Assembly (NCBI GenBank): GCA_016722525.1
Contig: JADKJB010000001.1
Span: forward strand, 124,001 to 188,000
Direction: 5' to 3'
Source of the DNA: Bacteroidota bacterium
Lineage (GTDB): Bacteria > Bacteroidota > Bacteroidia > AKYH767-A > OLB10
DNA: 64,000 nucleotides
Part shown: positions 41,979-52,245 of the stretch, piece after piece
Numbering within the stretch: position 1 is the first letter of the stretch
Layout of the letters: every line of letters begins with the position of its first letter
The notes under the pieces: generated by a model
Seen by the model: the letters and a program-made list of their open reading frames with translations, nothing else
Databases searched by the model: none
Told to the model about the DNA's origin: nothing
Program-made: the position numbers and the translations under genes

Positions 41979-43019
41979 TCATATTAAATGTTTTATCTCT
42001 AAATCAAGCAACCATTTTTTTCGCCACAGACCTCCACCATATCCTGTAAGTTGTCCATCACTTCCAATTACTCTGTGGCATGGGACTACAATCGAAATTT
42101 TGTTCATACCATTAGCCTGAGCAATGGCACGTATGGCAGATTGTTTCCCAAGTGCTGTTGCCTGCTGACTGTAGGAACGGGTGGTTCCATAAGGAATATT
42201 GATCAATTCATGCCATACCTGTTTTTGAAAATGCAGTACCAACTAATGATAAGGGAACGCTGAATAATTTTCTTTTTCCCGTGAAGTACTCGTCAAGTTC
42301 TTCTTTTAATTTTTCCAGATGTTTATTGGCACCATAAATAATATCAGCATTCATTTTCTTTTTGATCATCTTGAATTCCGTTTCCAGCATTTTGCGATCA
42401 GTGAATTCAAGCAAACAAATACCATCCTTGGTTGCACAGGCAAACATAGGACCAAGTGGTGTATCTATCCTAGCAAGATCCACAATGGATTTCTTAAAAC
42501 TGAATTTAGGAGAAACGCCCAATACGTTTTTAAAAGAATCGCTAAAGCCGCTAATTGATTCATACCCCGAATCAAATGCAGTTGAAGTTACAGAATCTCC
42601 TTGTTGAATTTTTTTTAAAGCGGCATTTATTCTGAAAACTCTTTGAAATGCATGAAAGGTCATTCCATGGTTTTTTAAAAACCAACGCCTGATCAGTGAA
42701 GGTTCAATATTACGTTTTACTAGGTCAAAGTCCTTTATTTTTATTGAAGGGTCATTGTTCAATTCGTCAAACAATTCTTGTATGACATCAGGAGTATGAC
42801 CAGGGTTTTTTAGGGGTTGCATACCTTACATGGCCTGTAACCATTCAACATAGCATCTTTTGCAGTAACATAGAATTCCACATTTTCCACTTTGGGTTTC
42901 CTTGCAGTACAAGTAGGTCTGCAAAAAATTCCTGTGGTTTTTACGGCAGCAAAGAAGATGCCTTCGAAAGAGGCATCTTTATTAACTAATGCCTGGTACA
43001 TGTCAGTATTTGAAATCAT
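41979..43019 (-). CDS. ada: Ada: methylphosphotriester sensor and O6-methylguanine-DNA methyltransferase
   Basis: Three Ada modules in order. The N-terminal zinc domain has Cys33, Cys37, Cys64 and Cys67 (FCRPTC...CKVC); Cys33 lies at the phosphotriester-acceptor position. An AraC-type helix-turn-helix follows (RRWFLKNHGMTFHAFQR). The C-terminal methyltransferase has active-site PCHRVIG. The reading frame is broken twice: near 42816 (a C4 run must be C5) and near 42239 (one T too many). Both are homopolymer changes, so I treat it as one intact gene. Repairs alkylated DNA and, when methylated, acts as a transcription activator of the adaptive response. Confidence 0.9.
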
Positions 43020-43083
43020 GATTGCAAAATTGAATAAAGCAAGTCAATTCAACAACCGGAAATTTAACAAACAATTTATTAAA

Positions 43084-43109
43084 ATAAAAAAGCCCCGGTA
43101 AGCCGGGGC
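43084..43109 (-). terminator. Rho-independent terminator
   Basis: 7-bp GC stem (43092-43098 with 43103-43109), 4-nt loop, and a U-rich tail on the - strand. Ends the large T9SS gene whose stop is at 43133. Confidence 0.88.
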
Positions 43110-43132
43110 CAATCAATGCGTACAATGAAAAA

Positions 43133-46100
43133 TTATTTCCTAACCACAAGAAATTTTTTGGTAATGGTGCCTTTCTCTGTAAAGAACCGAATAGTATAAA
43201 CTCCCTGAGAAAGGCCTGAAGTATTTAATTTGAACTTATCAGTTAAAAGCTCTTTACTAGAAAGTTGGATGCCATATTGATTGTAAATGGTGTATTTTTC
43301 AATTTTCAATTCAGCACTAATAACCTGAACAAATTGATCGGCGGGATTAGGATACAAACTAATCATTTCATTATCAATAATCGGCTCTAAGATCCCAACA
43401 GTTCCAGTTGTGTCAATTATAATAGAATCATTTTCAAATGCAACAGGAACAATATATTCACCTGCAGTAATTGCAGTTATATTTGATAAAGTAACAGGCA
43501 GCGTGATTTTAGCTCCGACATTATCAACAATTACAATTCCTAGTCTTCCTAAAAACCCAAAACCACTACTATTTTGCTGATCTGTTCTTACCAGTGTAAT
43601 ATCCACTCTTCCTTGTTGAAGAAGATCCTTATTAAAAGTGATAAGATCCACTGAAGAAGTTCCTAACCAACAACCACTAAAATCAGGATTCATATAAGAA
43701 GTATTCACTAATGCTGTATCGAAATTAACTGTGAATGCGATACCATAAATACTATCGACAGGAGAACTATTTGTACCAAGAAAAATACTCACCTCTACGG
43801 TATCGCTGGTACTGGCAGTATCAGGATTAGTTGTAACATACAACACAGGAGCCGGCAATTGAGTTGCGGAAGGATTTAACAACCTGAATGGATGAGTTAA
43901 ACCATAATTCAATGATACTGCAGTGGTGTCATCATTATCAACAGATCCGCTTCCATCAGTATCAGCATGTTTTAAATTGGCACCATTTGCAAATTGAGCC
44001 GACCAATCAGTAGCTGGCTGGGCCGACCATGCCAGTGAGGCTCCTGAACGAACAGGACCTGAATATCCAAAGGCAAGTCCAATGTTAAGAATGTCATTAT
44101 TATCAGCTGTTAAATCGTAATTAGCATCTCCCGGCCATACATTACTTGCTGGAGGAACACATGAGGTAAAGGACCATCCGCTATTTCCACCAAGATTAAC
44201 GCTGGTGTTTCCAGCAAAAAACTGAGCACCACCGATAGCTTGAATATCTTTGATTAAAACATATTCAATGCAAATTTGCCCTGATGATTTCTGGATGACG
44301 CCGGCACCATTATAACCTTCAATCTGAATTGGGAAACCGCTATTTCCATTACAAATCATATCTCCATTGACAGTCATATTGGAAATTTCAACAAGATTGC
44401 CTGGGTTATCCAATATCAACGTATCACAAATGAAATTAAGAGGCAGTCTGACATCACTTTTGAAGGTGGCAGTTCCTGCAGTAATAATTGAATTTATATT
44501 AGTAAAATTTCCATTAGCAATTAAATAATTACAACTAAAATTAGATGTTGTATTTGCTGTTCCTGTGAAAGTGATTGAATTAAAATGTGCACCTGCAGGC
44601 TGTATAGAAAGGAAAGAACTGGTCATAATAAGATTGGCATCTCCTCCTATGATGGTAACGTTGTAATTCGACCAGAATCCTATAACAGTAATAGTTGAAG
44701 TTCCGAAATCAAGAGTTGCATTTCCTCCAAGGTTCACCCCTCCAACATTTATTGCATGTCCATCACTTATGAAAGTACCACTTACAGCACTGAAATTTGA
44801 TGCACTCAAATCATCCTGTAAAGTCCAATCGCCTGAACCGGCAAAAATGATTTCGGTGAAGGAATTTCCTCCGGAAGATAAAGTGTTACCCGAAACAGAT
44901 GATGTCATTTTTAGAACTACAGAATATAAATTTAATTCGGCAGGCATTGTAAGTGACCCGGATACATTGATGGCGGAATTACCACTTGAACTGTACAAAA
45001 CAGTTGCGTTTGGAATTGAAGTAAATGTCAGATTATTTACATAAACACCGAGTGTTGGATGCACATAAACAGTATCGCCGGATGGAGAAAATGAATTTGC
45101 ATCAAAGATCACATTGTCCTGCATAGAGGGTTGACATTCTCCGCCTGTTCCTCCAGATGACAGCGACCAGTTTGAATTATCATTCCATACGCCTGTTCCA
45201 CCAATCCAGAACAAATTGCGGAAGCAGCCATGTTAATGGTCCAGCCGGTATTGTTACCTAAATTCAAACTGTTGTTGGCAATGAAGGAGCCACCACCGGT
45301 AGCTTGAATATTATTGATAACAAGATAATCAAGATTTGAAAGAGTAACCGGGCTTATCAAAATGGCCTGTGAATTGAAAGGATTGTATTTGTTTAATGTC
45401 AATGTATTTGCACAACTACTGGCAATGTTCCAGTCAATATTTACCTGAGCTGTATCAAATAAAAACTCATGAACACCGGAAGAAAATATTAAACTGTCGG
45501 CGGTCAGTTTCACAGCCTGAAAAGATGCCCTGAATTCAGCTGTTAATGCGTTAAGATCGGTGAGTGTTACACCAGCATAAGTATCCAGCCTATTACACGT
45601 TAGTTTTCCAACATAAACGGGATCTATAAAGGTTACTTGATTAAAAATTGCATCATACGTTTGAAACTCCATGGATGTACCGGTTGTTTGTTCCATCACT
45701 ACATTCGCATTCGCGCTGCTAATATTGAGTTGATTGCTAAAAGCCACATATCTTTCACCCAGATATAAAGTTGATGTTCCAAAATCTATAAATATGGACG
45801 AGTTATTTCCATTAGCCGAAATCACATCAGCATAGATATCATTATTCCCTGAGTTAAATGTTCCCTGGTAAACACTAAGACCATTGCCATGAAACTCGTC
45901 AAGGAGTGTCCATGATCCAATACCATCAATCACCAGCGCGGGAATTTGAACACCTGCGGAAAATATGGTATTTCCTAATGCAGCTCCTGCAAACCGCATC
46001 TCATATAAATCCCATTGAACACCGGCATTTAAAACCATTGAACCATACATGATGACTGAACCATAGCCGTTGTTTGAAGTAATTTCAGGACTAAATGCAG

Positions 46101-47502
46101 CTCCTGTCCAGTCCATAGTTTTACAAGTTGCAGGTGAATTGGTTATGGTAACAATTTCGCCTGCCTGGCTGAATGAGTTGGCATCAAAAAATACATCATC
46201 TAAAAGAGAAGGAACACAATTTCCTCCCGGCCCTCCGCTGGTTAATGACCAATGATTTTCATCTTCCCAGTTTCCCGTCCCCCCTATCCAATAGAGTGTT
46301 CTTGGAGCTGCACCATTAATGGTCCAACCTGTATTATTACCTCCATCAACACTGTTATTGGCAATAAACGTAGCACCACCGGATGCCTGTACGGAAGTTA
46401 TAATCGCATAATCAACTGTTATTGTTCCTGAATGAATAACAAGAGAACCTGCATTCAGGAAATCAATGGGACGAATTTGGATTGGCTCACCACAAATTCC
46501 ATTTGCAGTAAATGTGTTGCTCACTGATAGCTGCTTGATTTTAATAAAAACACCGGATGAAGTCATGGCCAGATTGTTTGCACTGAAATTACAATCGAGT
46601 GTAGTGCTACCGGCGAAAGTAGCATTGGTACAAGTGGCATTCCCAGAACTATTATTAATATAAAAGGAACTGTTTGCGGTGAGCAGTTGACAATTAAAAC
46701 TTCCAATAACTTCAGTATTGGATTGACAGAAAATATTATTGAATGAGTGTCCGTTTGCCCAGAGGTATGTTTTTGAAACAATTGCATTGATAAAATTCAG
46801 GTCACAGGTTGCCGATGTCAGGTTGACCGTTCCGTAATAGGCATTAAATACATCACTTATATTAATAGTGGAATTACTTAAATCAGCATTTACTGTTGCA
46901 CCACCAGTTAATCCGAAAATAAATTTTTGAGTTGTGACATCAAATCCTGCTGTTGATAATGTTCCATCATAAACATAAATGCTTTTAGCAACAATATCTT
47001 CAGTGAATGCATAAGTTCCTGACCCTTCAAAATAAAGTGTATCTAAATCATTTGCTGCTTGAGAAATCAAGTTACCAGGATTGGTGCCAAGGAAATCAAT
47101 CCTCTTTATATTCCAGGTCATTGCTGATGTGAGAGTCAAGGAACCATAAATATGTAAAGCATTTCCAAGCCCGTTCATTACCGGATTGAATAATGCCCCT
47201 GTCCAATCCATACTATTACAATATATTAAAGTATTATCAATCAATACCTCCTGGCCACTTGTTGAAAAACTGTTGGCATCGAAATATACATTATCGTTAA
47301 GAGTTGGTATTGCAGTATGGAATATGGAACCACCACTTGTAGTTGCCCAATGGGCTGCGTAATCACTCCAGTTACCGGATCCACCTACCCAGAAATAATC
47401 AGCCGCTCTTAAATTTCCTGAGGCTAATACAAGTAGTGAAACAAAAAAGATGCTTCTTTTCAGAATAAAATTTGCAATTTGGGATTTAATATATGTTTTC
47501 AT
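43133..47502 (-). CDS. Large T9SS cargo protein with WIGGTGxW modules, dockerin-like and cohesin-like parts
   Basis: Signal peptide (SIFFVSLLVLASGNLRA) followed by three tandem modules, each opening with (Y/F)W(I/V)GG(T/S)GxW, then an SLxDDVFFDANSFS-type line and repetitive beta strands, probably a right-handed beta helix. After the third module come two calcium-loop motifs (DANYDLTADNND at about 44100-44135 and DTDGSGSVDNDD at about 43930-43970) resembling a dockerin. A cohesin-like domain follows (about 43520-43860), then a T9SS sorting domain from SLYPNPADQ (about 43365) to the stop. The frame breaks near 45216, where one A must be added (ASANLFWIGGTG). The ATG at 47502 is preferred over one at 47529. 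Function unknown; probably a surface adhesin or scaffold. Confidence 0.78.
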
Positions 47503-47669
47503 GATAAGAGATTTTAAAGGTAAGGACATTTAGACTTTTTTCACGATACAATGATAATACGGTTTTATAGCCATAAAAAATTCACTTTTTAATGTTTGCC
47601 AGATGCAATTTATTTAGTAATTATATACATTTTATTAATTATCAATATTTTAATTAATTTATTATAGGT

Positions 47670-47677
47670 TATTTTTG
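47670..47677 (+). promoter_or_regulatory. Bacteroidota -7 box (TATTTTTG)
   Basis: Exact TAnnTTTG match 37 nt upstream of the ATG at 47714. It overlaps the alternative TTG at 47675 and so supports the later start. No -33 TTG at normal spacing. Confidence 0.5.
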
Positions 47678-47713
47678 AATTTTTTACGTTATTTGCCAAC
47701 AGAATATACTATT

Positions 47714-49117
47714 ATGGCGAAAAGTAAACTTGAAGAATTGTATGAAGTATTGAGTGAAAAGGATCGAAACCTGTTTGAATTGTACCTGGAATCACCGTTT
47801 TTCAAGTGCGACGGCAACTCCAAAAAGCTTTTTGAGGCGCTCTTAAATCAGAAGCAATCCGGTCCAAAGTTTAAATCAGAACTTTATAATAAGGTGTTTG
47901 GAGATGTTCCCTATGATGATAAGGCAATGAGATATTGCATTTCGAATTTGAACAAACATCTCGAAAACTTTTTGATTATCAGACAAGTCGACAAGAATGA
48001 ATCGATATCTAAACAAATTCTTTCCAGAGTTTTTGCTGATCAGGACTGCCAAAAGGCGCTGCTCCTCACCAACAATGAAAGTGGAATGACTTCGGAGTTG
48101 GCCGATTCAGATGCATTATTGGAGAAATTCCAAAATGCGGAACTGAATCTCAATTATTATGGAAAGAAATTGAACTCTAAAAGCACGCCTGATTATTCCG
48201 GAACATTATTTTACCTCGATGCTTTTTACTTAATTAAAAAACTTCAGCTTAGCTGCGAGTTAACCAACCTGGCGAACATTCTGCAAAAGCAGCAACAAAT
48301 ACATTTGTTGGATGAACTAAAAAATCTTTGTCAGACAGAACCCTATACAACGGTTCCATCAATTCAAATCTATTATCATATTCTTCAATTTTTAACAGAC
48401 CTCTCGAATGAACAGGCTTTTATAAAATCGCTGAGTTTGGTTAAGGAACACAGTCGCCTATTTAAACCATCCGAAGTATTTGAATTATATCAATACATTA
48501 AAAATTATTGCGTTCGAAAAATCAATCAGGGAAATAGTGATTATATAAAAATACTTTTTGAAATTTACAAAGCAATTCTCTCGAACAAACCACTGATGAA
48601 GCATGATTATCTTTCGCAATGGGAATTTAAAAATATGGTAAGCATCAGTCTAAGACTCAACGAAAAAAAATGGTGTGAGGAATTCATTACAAAATACATT
48701 AACTATCTAAAGCCTGAAGAAAGGGATAATGCCCTTGCCTATAACCTTGCATATTCCTGGTTTATTAATGATGATTACAAAAAATCAATCAGAAAATTAC
48801 AAGAGGTTGAACTCAAAGATATTTTCTATCAGTTGGATGCCCGTGTAATACTTTTGAAATGTTATTTTGAACTGGACGAAACAGAATCATTTTTTTACCA
48901 GGTGTCGTCATTCAGATTATTTTTGCTTAGAAATAAAAGCATTTCTGAATATCAAAAAACCATCTATCGTAATCTCATTAAATTCCTGGCTGCGATTACT
49001 CGAGCAGGAACAAGCAAAGCAAAGCTCAAAAAAATTAGAACTGAGGTTGAAAAAGAAAAAAATGTTGCGGATATAAAATGGCTCTATGCTAAAATTGAAA
49101 TTGCATTGGGAGAATAA
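47714..49117 (+). CDS. Uncharacterised helical protein
   Basis: 467 residues from the ATG at 47714. No signal peptide, membrane helix or catalytic motif is visible. The N terminus reads LEELYEVLSEKDRNLFELYLESPFF; the rest is Leu/Lys/Glu-rich and looks all-alpha, like a tandem helical (TPR-like) solenoid. The SPFF signature recalls a group of conserved hypothetical proteins of Bacteroidota, but I cannot name a family. It is divergent from the large T9SS gene and converges with the methyltransferase at 49129. Confidence 0.65.
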   Translation: MAKSKLEELYEVLSEKDRNLFELYLESPFFKCDGNSKKLFEALLNQKQSGPKFKSELYNKVFGDVPYDDKAMRYCISNLNKHLENFLIIRQVDKNESISKQILSRVFADQDCQKALLLTNNESGMTSELADSDALLEKFQNAELNLNYYGKKLNSKSTPDYSGTLFYLDAFYLIKKLQLSCELTNLANILQKQQQIHLLDELKNLCQTEPYTTVPSIQIYYHILQFLTDLSNEQAFIKSLSLVKEHSRLFKPSEVFELYQYIKNYCVRKINQGNSDYIKILFEIYKAILSNKPLMKHDYLSQWEFKNMVSISLRLNEKKWCEEFITKYINYLKPEERDNALAYNLAYSWFINDDYKKSIRKLQEVELKDIFYQLDARVILLKCYFELDETESFFYQVSSFRLFLLRNKSISEYQKTIYRNLIKFLAAITRAGTSKAKLKKIRTEVEKEKNVADIKWLYAKIEIALGE

Positions 49118-49128
49118 AACAACAATTA

Positions 49129-49830
49129 TTATCTAGCTAAAACCATAAGGGAGTAACCTCCAAGTACTCTTACACCAAAATCCGGGTTGAGTCGATATAG
49201 TAACTGACGTGGAATTTTTGCCAATTTCGATCTCAAAGATCTGGATGGAAGATCAATATAAGAGCCTGTATAAAACCAGTCAATTACTTCGTAACCGCTA
49301 TAAGCTAAAGACGCAAGTGCGGTATCTTTTGTGAAATAGTGTATATGTCCGGAGTTTTTTCTTTTTCTTAACAGCGGGTAGCCTCTCCATACCGACTGCA
49401 CAGAAATATCAAGCGGAATATGAAAAATTATATTCTTTGCTTTTTCCCTGGCTTCCTTCAAAAACCCATAGTAATCATCAACATGTTCAAAAACATCAAT
49501 CATTAATGAAAGATCGCTTGCACGGGTATTAGGAATTGCTGTTAAACTTTCAAGATAAAATTTTAATTTACCGTTCTCACGGGATTTAGCCATTTCAAAA
49601 GCCTGAGGAGAAACTTCAAATCCTTCAAAACTAATATTGGAAGGAAGATGATCCTGAAGTTTTTTTAATATTTCTCCGGAGCCGCAACCAATTTCCAAAA
49701 TGGAAGAAGGATTTAGTTTATTCTTCAAAATCATTTTAAGAATATTGGCAGCTTTCCAAGGTGCATCTTCAGCATGCCAGTTAGGGTGCTTTTCCAGGTA
49801 ATCGCCTTTTGTATAAAAATCGGAAGACAT
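49129..49830 (-). CDS. Class I SAM-dependent methyltransferase
   Basis: 233 residues. SAM-binding motif I is ILEIGCGSGE, followed by an acidic strand end (FEGFEVS) and a motif DVFEHVDDYYGFL typical of the methyltransf_23/ubiquinone-methylase-like group. The C-terminal part contains a possible amphipathic segment. Such enzymes are common in lipid, quinone and cell-surface glycan pathways; the substrate cannot be deduced. It has no operon partner on its strand. Confidence 0.8.
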   Translation of the reverse strand: MSSDFYTKGDYLEKHPNWHAEDAPWKAANILKMILKNKLNPSSILEIGCGSGEILKKLQDHLPSNISFEGFEVSPQAFEMAKSRENGKLKFYLESLTAIPNTRASDLSLMIDVFEHVDDYYGFLKEAREKAKNIIFHIPLDISVQSVWRGYPLLRKRKNSGHIHYFTKDTALASLAYSGYEVIDWFYTGSYIDLPSRSLRSKLAKIPRQLLYRLNPDFGVRVLGGYSLMVLAR

Positions 49831-49910
49831 CAGTTTTGCCAGAGGATAAGAAATTGAATTTCAAAATTAAAAACTAATTGCCAGGATTCAACATTTTAAA
49901 TTTAAAATCA

Positions 49911-49935
49911 CAAAAAAAGGGGCCTCAAGCCCCTT
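49911..49935 (-). terminator. Terminator of the rpsU-xerC-hpf operon
   Basis: 7-bp stem AAGGGGC/GCCCCTT (49917-49923 with 49929-49935), 5-nt loop, followed on the - strand by a run of seven U. Lies 20 nt after the hpf stop. Confidence 0.88.
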
Positions 49936-49954
49936 AAAATTAGTATGATTTAAC

Positions 49955-50254
49955 TTAAACGCCTCTCAACTTCTCTTTATGTTTAGTAATTTGCTTGCGC
50001 AGAGCCTCAACAGCGATATCTGTTGCTTCTTCAAAAGTTTTACATTGTTCTTTTGCAAAAAGTGTTTTGCCGGGAGTATTAATTTTTATCTCCGCAATTT
50101 TATTTTCTGAATTATCTGATTTATCCAAACGCAGAAACACTTCGCTATCGATTATACTGTCATAAAATTGAAACAACTTATCGACTTTTTCTTCAACGAA
50201 CTTCAACAGCTTCTTGTCAGCGGTGAAATGAATAGATTGAACTTTGATTTTCAT
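49955..50254 (-). CDS. hpf: Ribosome hibernation-promoting factor, short form
   Basis: 99 residues with the HPF/RaiA fold: MKIKVQSIHFTADKKL, the central VFLRLDKSD, and the C-terminal helix ATDIAVEALRKQITKHKEK. It lacks the long dimerisation tail, so it is the short form. It binds the decoding region and inactivates ribosomes in stationary phase. Starts 16 nt after xerC, with rpsU further upstream. Confidence 0.93.
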   Translation of the reverse strand: MKIKVQSIHFTADKKLLKFVEEKVDKLFQFYDSIIDSEVFLRLDKSDNSENKIAEIKINTPGKTLFAKEQCKTFEEATDIAVEALRKQITKHKEKLRGV

Positions 50255-50270
50255 AATTAAAATGTTTTTA

Positions 50271-51160
50271 TCAGGCTTTTGGATGGGCCTGTTTGTAAAT
50301 ATTTTTTAACTTTTCAATTGTATTGTGAGTGTAAACCTGAGTAGCCGCAAGACTTGAATGACCCAGCAATTCTTTGACAGCATTAATATCAGCACCATTA
50401 TTCAGCATATGCGTTGCAAAAGTATGTCTCAAAACATGAGGATTTTTCTTGTCGCCGGTTGTGACTTGTCCAAGATACTTCTTCACTAAACGATAAACGA
50501 ACTTTGTATACACTTTGTTACATCGGTTGTCTACAAATAAAACCAGCGATTTCGCACCATTTTTTGTCAGCCATTCATCTCTTTCAACCAGATACTTTCT
50601 TAATACCTCTTTCAAATTTCCGGAAACAGGGATAATACGCTCTTTGTTTCTCTTACCTAATACCTTAATGTGTTGATTGCTGAAATTAATGTCGGTATCT
50701 TTAAGATTCACCAGTTCTGACAAACGCATTCCGGTGCCATAAAACAACTCCAAAATAACTCTATCTCTGGATCCGGCAAAACCTTCCTCGAAAACAATTT
50801 CAGAAAAAAGTGCTTGCATTTTACTTTCATCGATAAAAACAGGCAGTTTCTTTCCAACTTTAGGTGACTGAATTTTCGACATTGGGTTAGTATCCAATAC
50901 TTTCTCCCGCAATAAAAAACGAAAAAAGATTTTAAGGCAGTAATTTTACGATTAACAGATCTGGGTGAAATTTTAGCATCTATTAAACTTACAATCCAGG
51001 ACCGGATATAAAAATGTGTTACAATAGTGATATCGGAAGTGTCGTATTCTTTTTTGATATAATCGAAAAACTGACTTAAATCGGTACTATAGGCGGTCAG
51101 AGTATTAGCAGAATAACGCTTTTCATACTGAAGATGGGATAAAAAGCGAGTAAGAGGCAT
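50271..51160 (-). CDS. xerC: Tyrosine recombinase XerC/XerD family
   Basis: N-terminal SAM-like core-binding domain (RFLSHLQYEKRYSANTLTAY) and a catalytic domain with Arg (GTGMRLSEL), the HxLRHTFATHML box, LGHSSLAATQVYTH with the nucleophile Tyr, and a C-terminal helix. The frame breaks near 50925, where a T6 run must be T7 (KSFFRFLLREKVL). The ATG at 51160 is preferred over a TTG two codons earlier. Its place between rpsU and hpf marks it as the chromosomal dimer-resolution enzyme of Bacteroidota, not a mobile-element integrase. Confidence 0.92.
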
Positions 51161-51226
51161 GCACAAATATTTATGTTCAAAGATAATTACACTTTGAACA
51201 TATCCATGCTTTTAAAAAGAAAAAAT

Positions 51227-51427
51227 CTAAAGTTCTGTACTTTCAGCTGCTCTTAAGGCATCACGATAAACTGCCTTCTTTACAGTAGTTCTGCGGGTAA
51301 TAGAAGGTTTTTCAAAAGCGGAGCGGCTACGTAAAGCGCGAACTACCCCTGTTTTTTCGAATTTCTTCTTAAACTTCTTTAAAGCCTTATCGATGGACTC
51401 GTTTTCTTTGATTGGTACGATGATCAT
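51227..51427 (-). CDS. rpsU: 30S ribosomal protein S21
   Basis: 66 residues: MIIVPIKENESIDKALKKFK, then KTGVVRALRSRSAFEKPS. First gene of the rpsU-xerC-hpf operon, with its own promoter just upstream. Confidence 0.96.
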   Translation of the reverse strand: MIIVPIKENESIDKALKKFKKKFEKTGVVRALRSRSAFEKPSITRRTTVKKAVYRDALRAAESTEL

Positions 51428-51449
51428 TTACTTTATTTTTAAAGGATTG

Positions 51450-51478
51450 CAAAGATAATAAAAATAAACAAACCCAAA
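51450..51478 (-). promoter_or_regulatory. rpsU promoter (TTTG-N17-TATCTTTG)
   Basis: Exact -7 box TATCTTTG (complement of 51450-51457) with TTTG (complement of 51475-51478) and a 17-nt spacer, 22 nt before the rpsU start. Confidence 0.8.
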
Positions 51479-51521
51479 CAGATTTACTTAAATTTCTACC
51501 TTTAACTCCCAAGCTGTACAA

Positions 51522-52193
51522 ATGTTCCGCAAAATATCAAAAAAAGCTCAGGAATTAGCCATTAAACCATTGATTTTATGGTACTTAAAAAAGGAACGTC
51601 GATTCGTTTTTAAGGATTTGAAAATGATTGTGTTTCCCGGCGTTTTTCACCCTTTGCTTTTTCACAGTACACTAATTCTGGTTAATGAAATTAAAAAAAT
51701 GGATTTGCGGAACAAAACATTTCTGGAGCCCGGGTGCGGATCAGGATTAGTTTCGTTAATGGCTGCAAAATCAGGAGCCCATGTAACATCATTGGATATT
51801 AATCGATTAGCTATCGAAAACACTGTTCAAAACGCAAAATTCAACAAATTAGATCTGAAAATTATCCTTTCCGATTTGTTTGAAAATCTACCGATTCAAA
51901 AATTCGATTACATTTTTATCAATCCTCCCTATTACCCGGTAAATCCGAAAAACGAGAGCGAAATGGCCTGGTTTTGTGGACAAAACTTTGAATATTTCAC
52001 CAAATTATTTCAGCAACTCACCAATTACTATGATTCTAACAGCAAAGTAGTTATGATTCTTTCTGAAGATTGTAACATTCCCAGGATTAAAGCAATCGCA
52101 AAAGAACACGATCAAAAACTAGAATTGCTGGAAACAAAACATTCAATTTTAGAAAAAAATTTCCTTTTTCAAATAATTCAAGCAGCCGATTAA
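51522..52193 (+). CDS. Class I methyltransferase with NPPY motif
   Basis: 223 residues. Motif I FLEPGCGSGLVSL, acidic strand end VTSLDIN, and motif IV INPPYYP. NPPY is typical of N-methyltransferases acting on amides or bases (PrmC/HemK, RsmC and TrmN6 relatives). A possible N-terminal amphipathic segment (FPGVFHPLLFHSTLIL) precedes the domain. Substrate not clear. First gene of the + strand run that continues with the nucleotidyltransferase, 52 nt away. Confidence 0.78.
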   Translation: MFRKISKKAQELAIKPLILWYLKKERRFVFKDLKMIVFPGVFHPLLFHSTLILVNEIKKMDLRNKTFLEPGCGSGLVSLMAAKSGAHVTSLDINRLAIENTVQNAKFNKLDLKIILSDLFENLPIQKFDYIFINPPYYPVNPKNESEMAWFCGQNFEYFTKLFQQLTNYYDSNSKVVMILSEDCNIPRIKAIAKEHDQKLELLETKHSILEKNFLFQIIQAAD

Positions 52194-52221
52194 TTGCACC
52201 GTTCTGCATGAAATAATTTCA

Positions 52222-52229
52222 TATATTTG
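52222..52229 (+). promoter_or_regulatory. Bacteroidota -7 box (TATATTTG)
   Basis: Exact TAnnTTTG match 16 nt before the ATG at 52246. TTG at 52194-52196 is 25 nt upstream, longer than usual. Suggests the four genes from 52246 form their own transcript. Confidence 0.5.
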
Positions 52230-52245
52230 GGAGATATCTTCCACT

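Noticed and set aside
41979..42242. A free-standing ogt-type methyltransferase gene
   Set aside because: It is the C-terminal module of Ada, cut off only by one extra T; the upstream modules join it in order.
43500..44150. Cellulosome component
   Set aside because: Only one weak dockerin-like and one cohesin-like segment, both in a T9SS protein, with no scaffoldin or catalytic partners in the window.
50271..51160. Tyrosine recombinase as integrase of a mobile element
   Set aside because: It sits in the rpsU-xerC-hpf operon and has the chromosomal XerC pattern; no attachment repeats or other mobile genes were seen.
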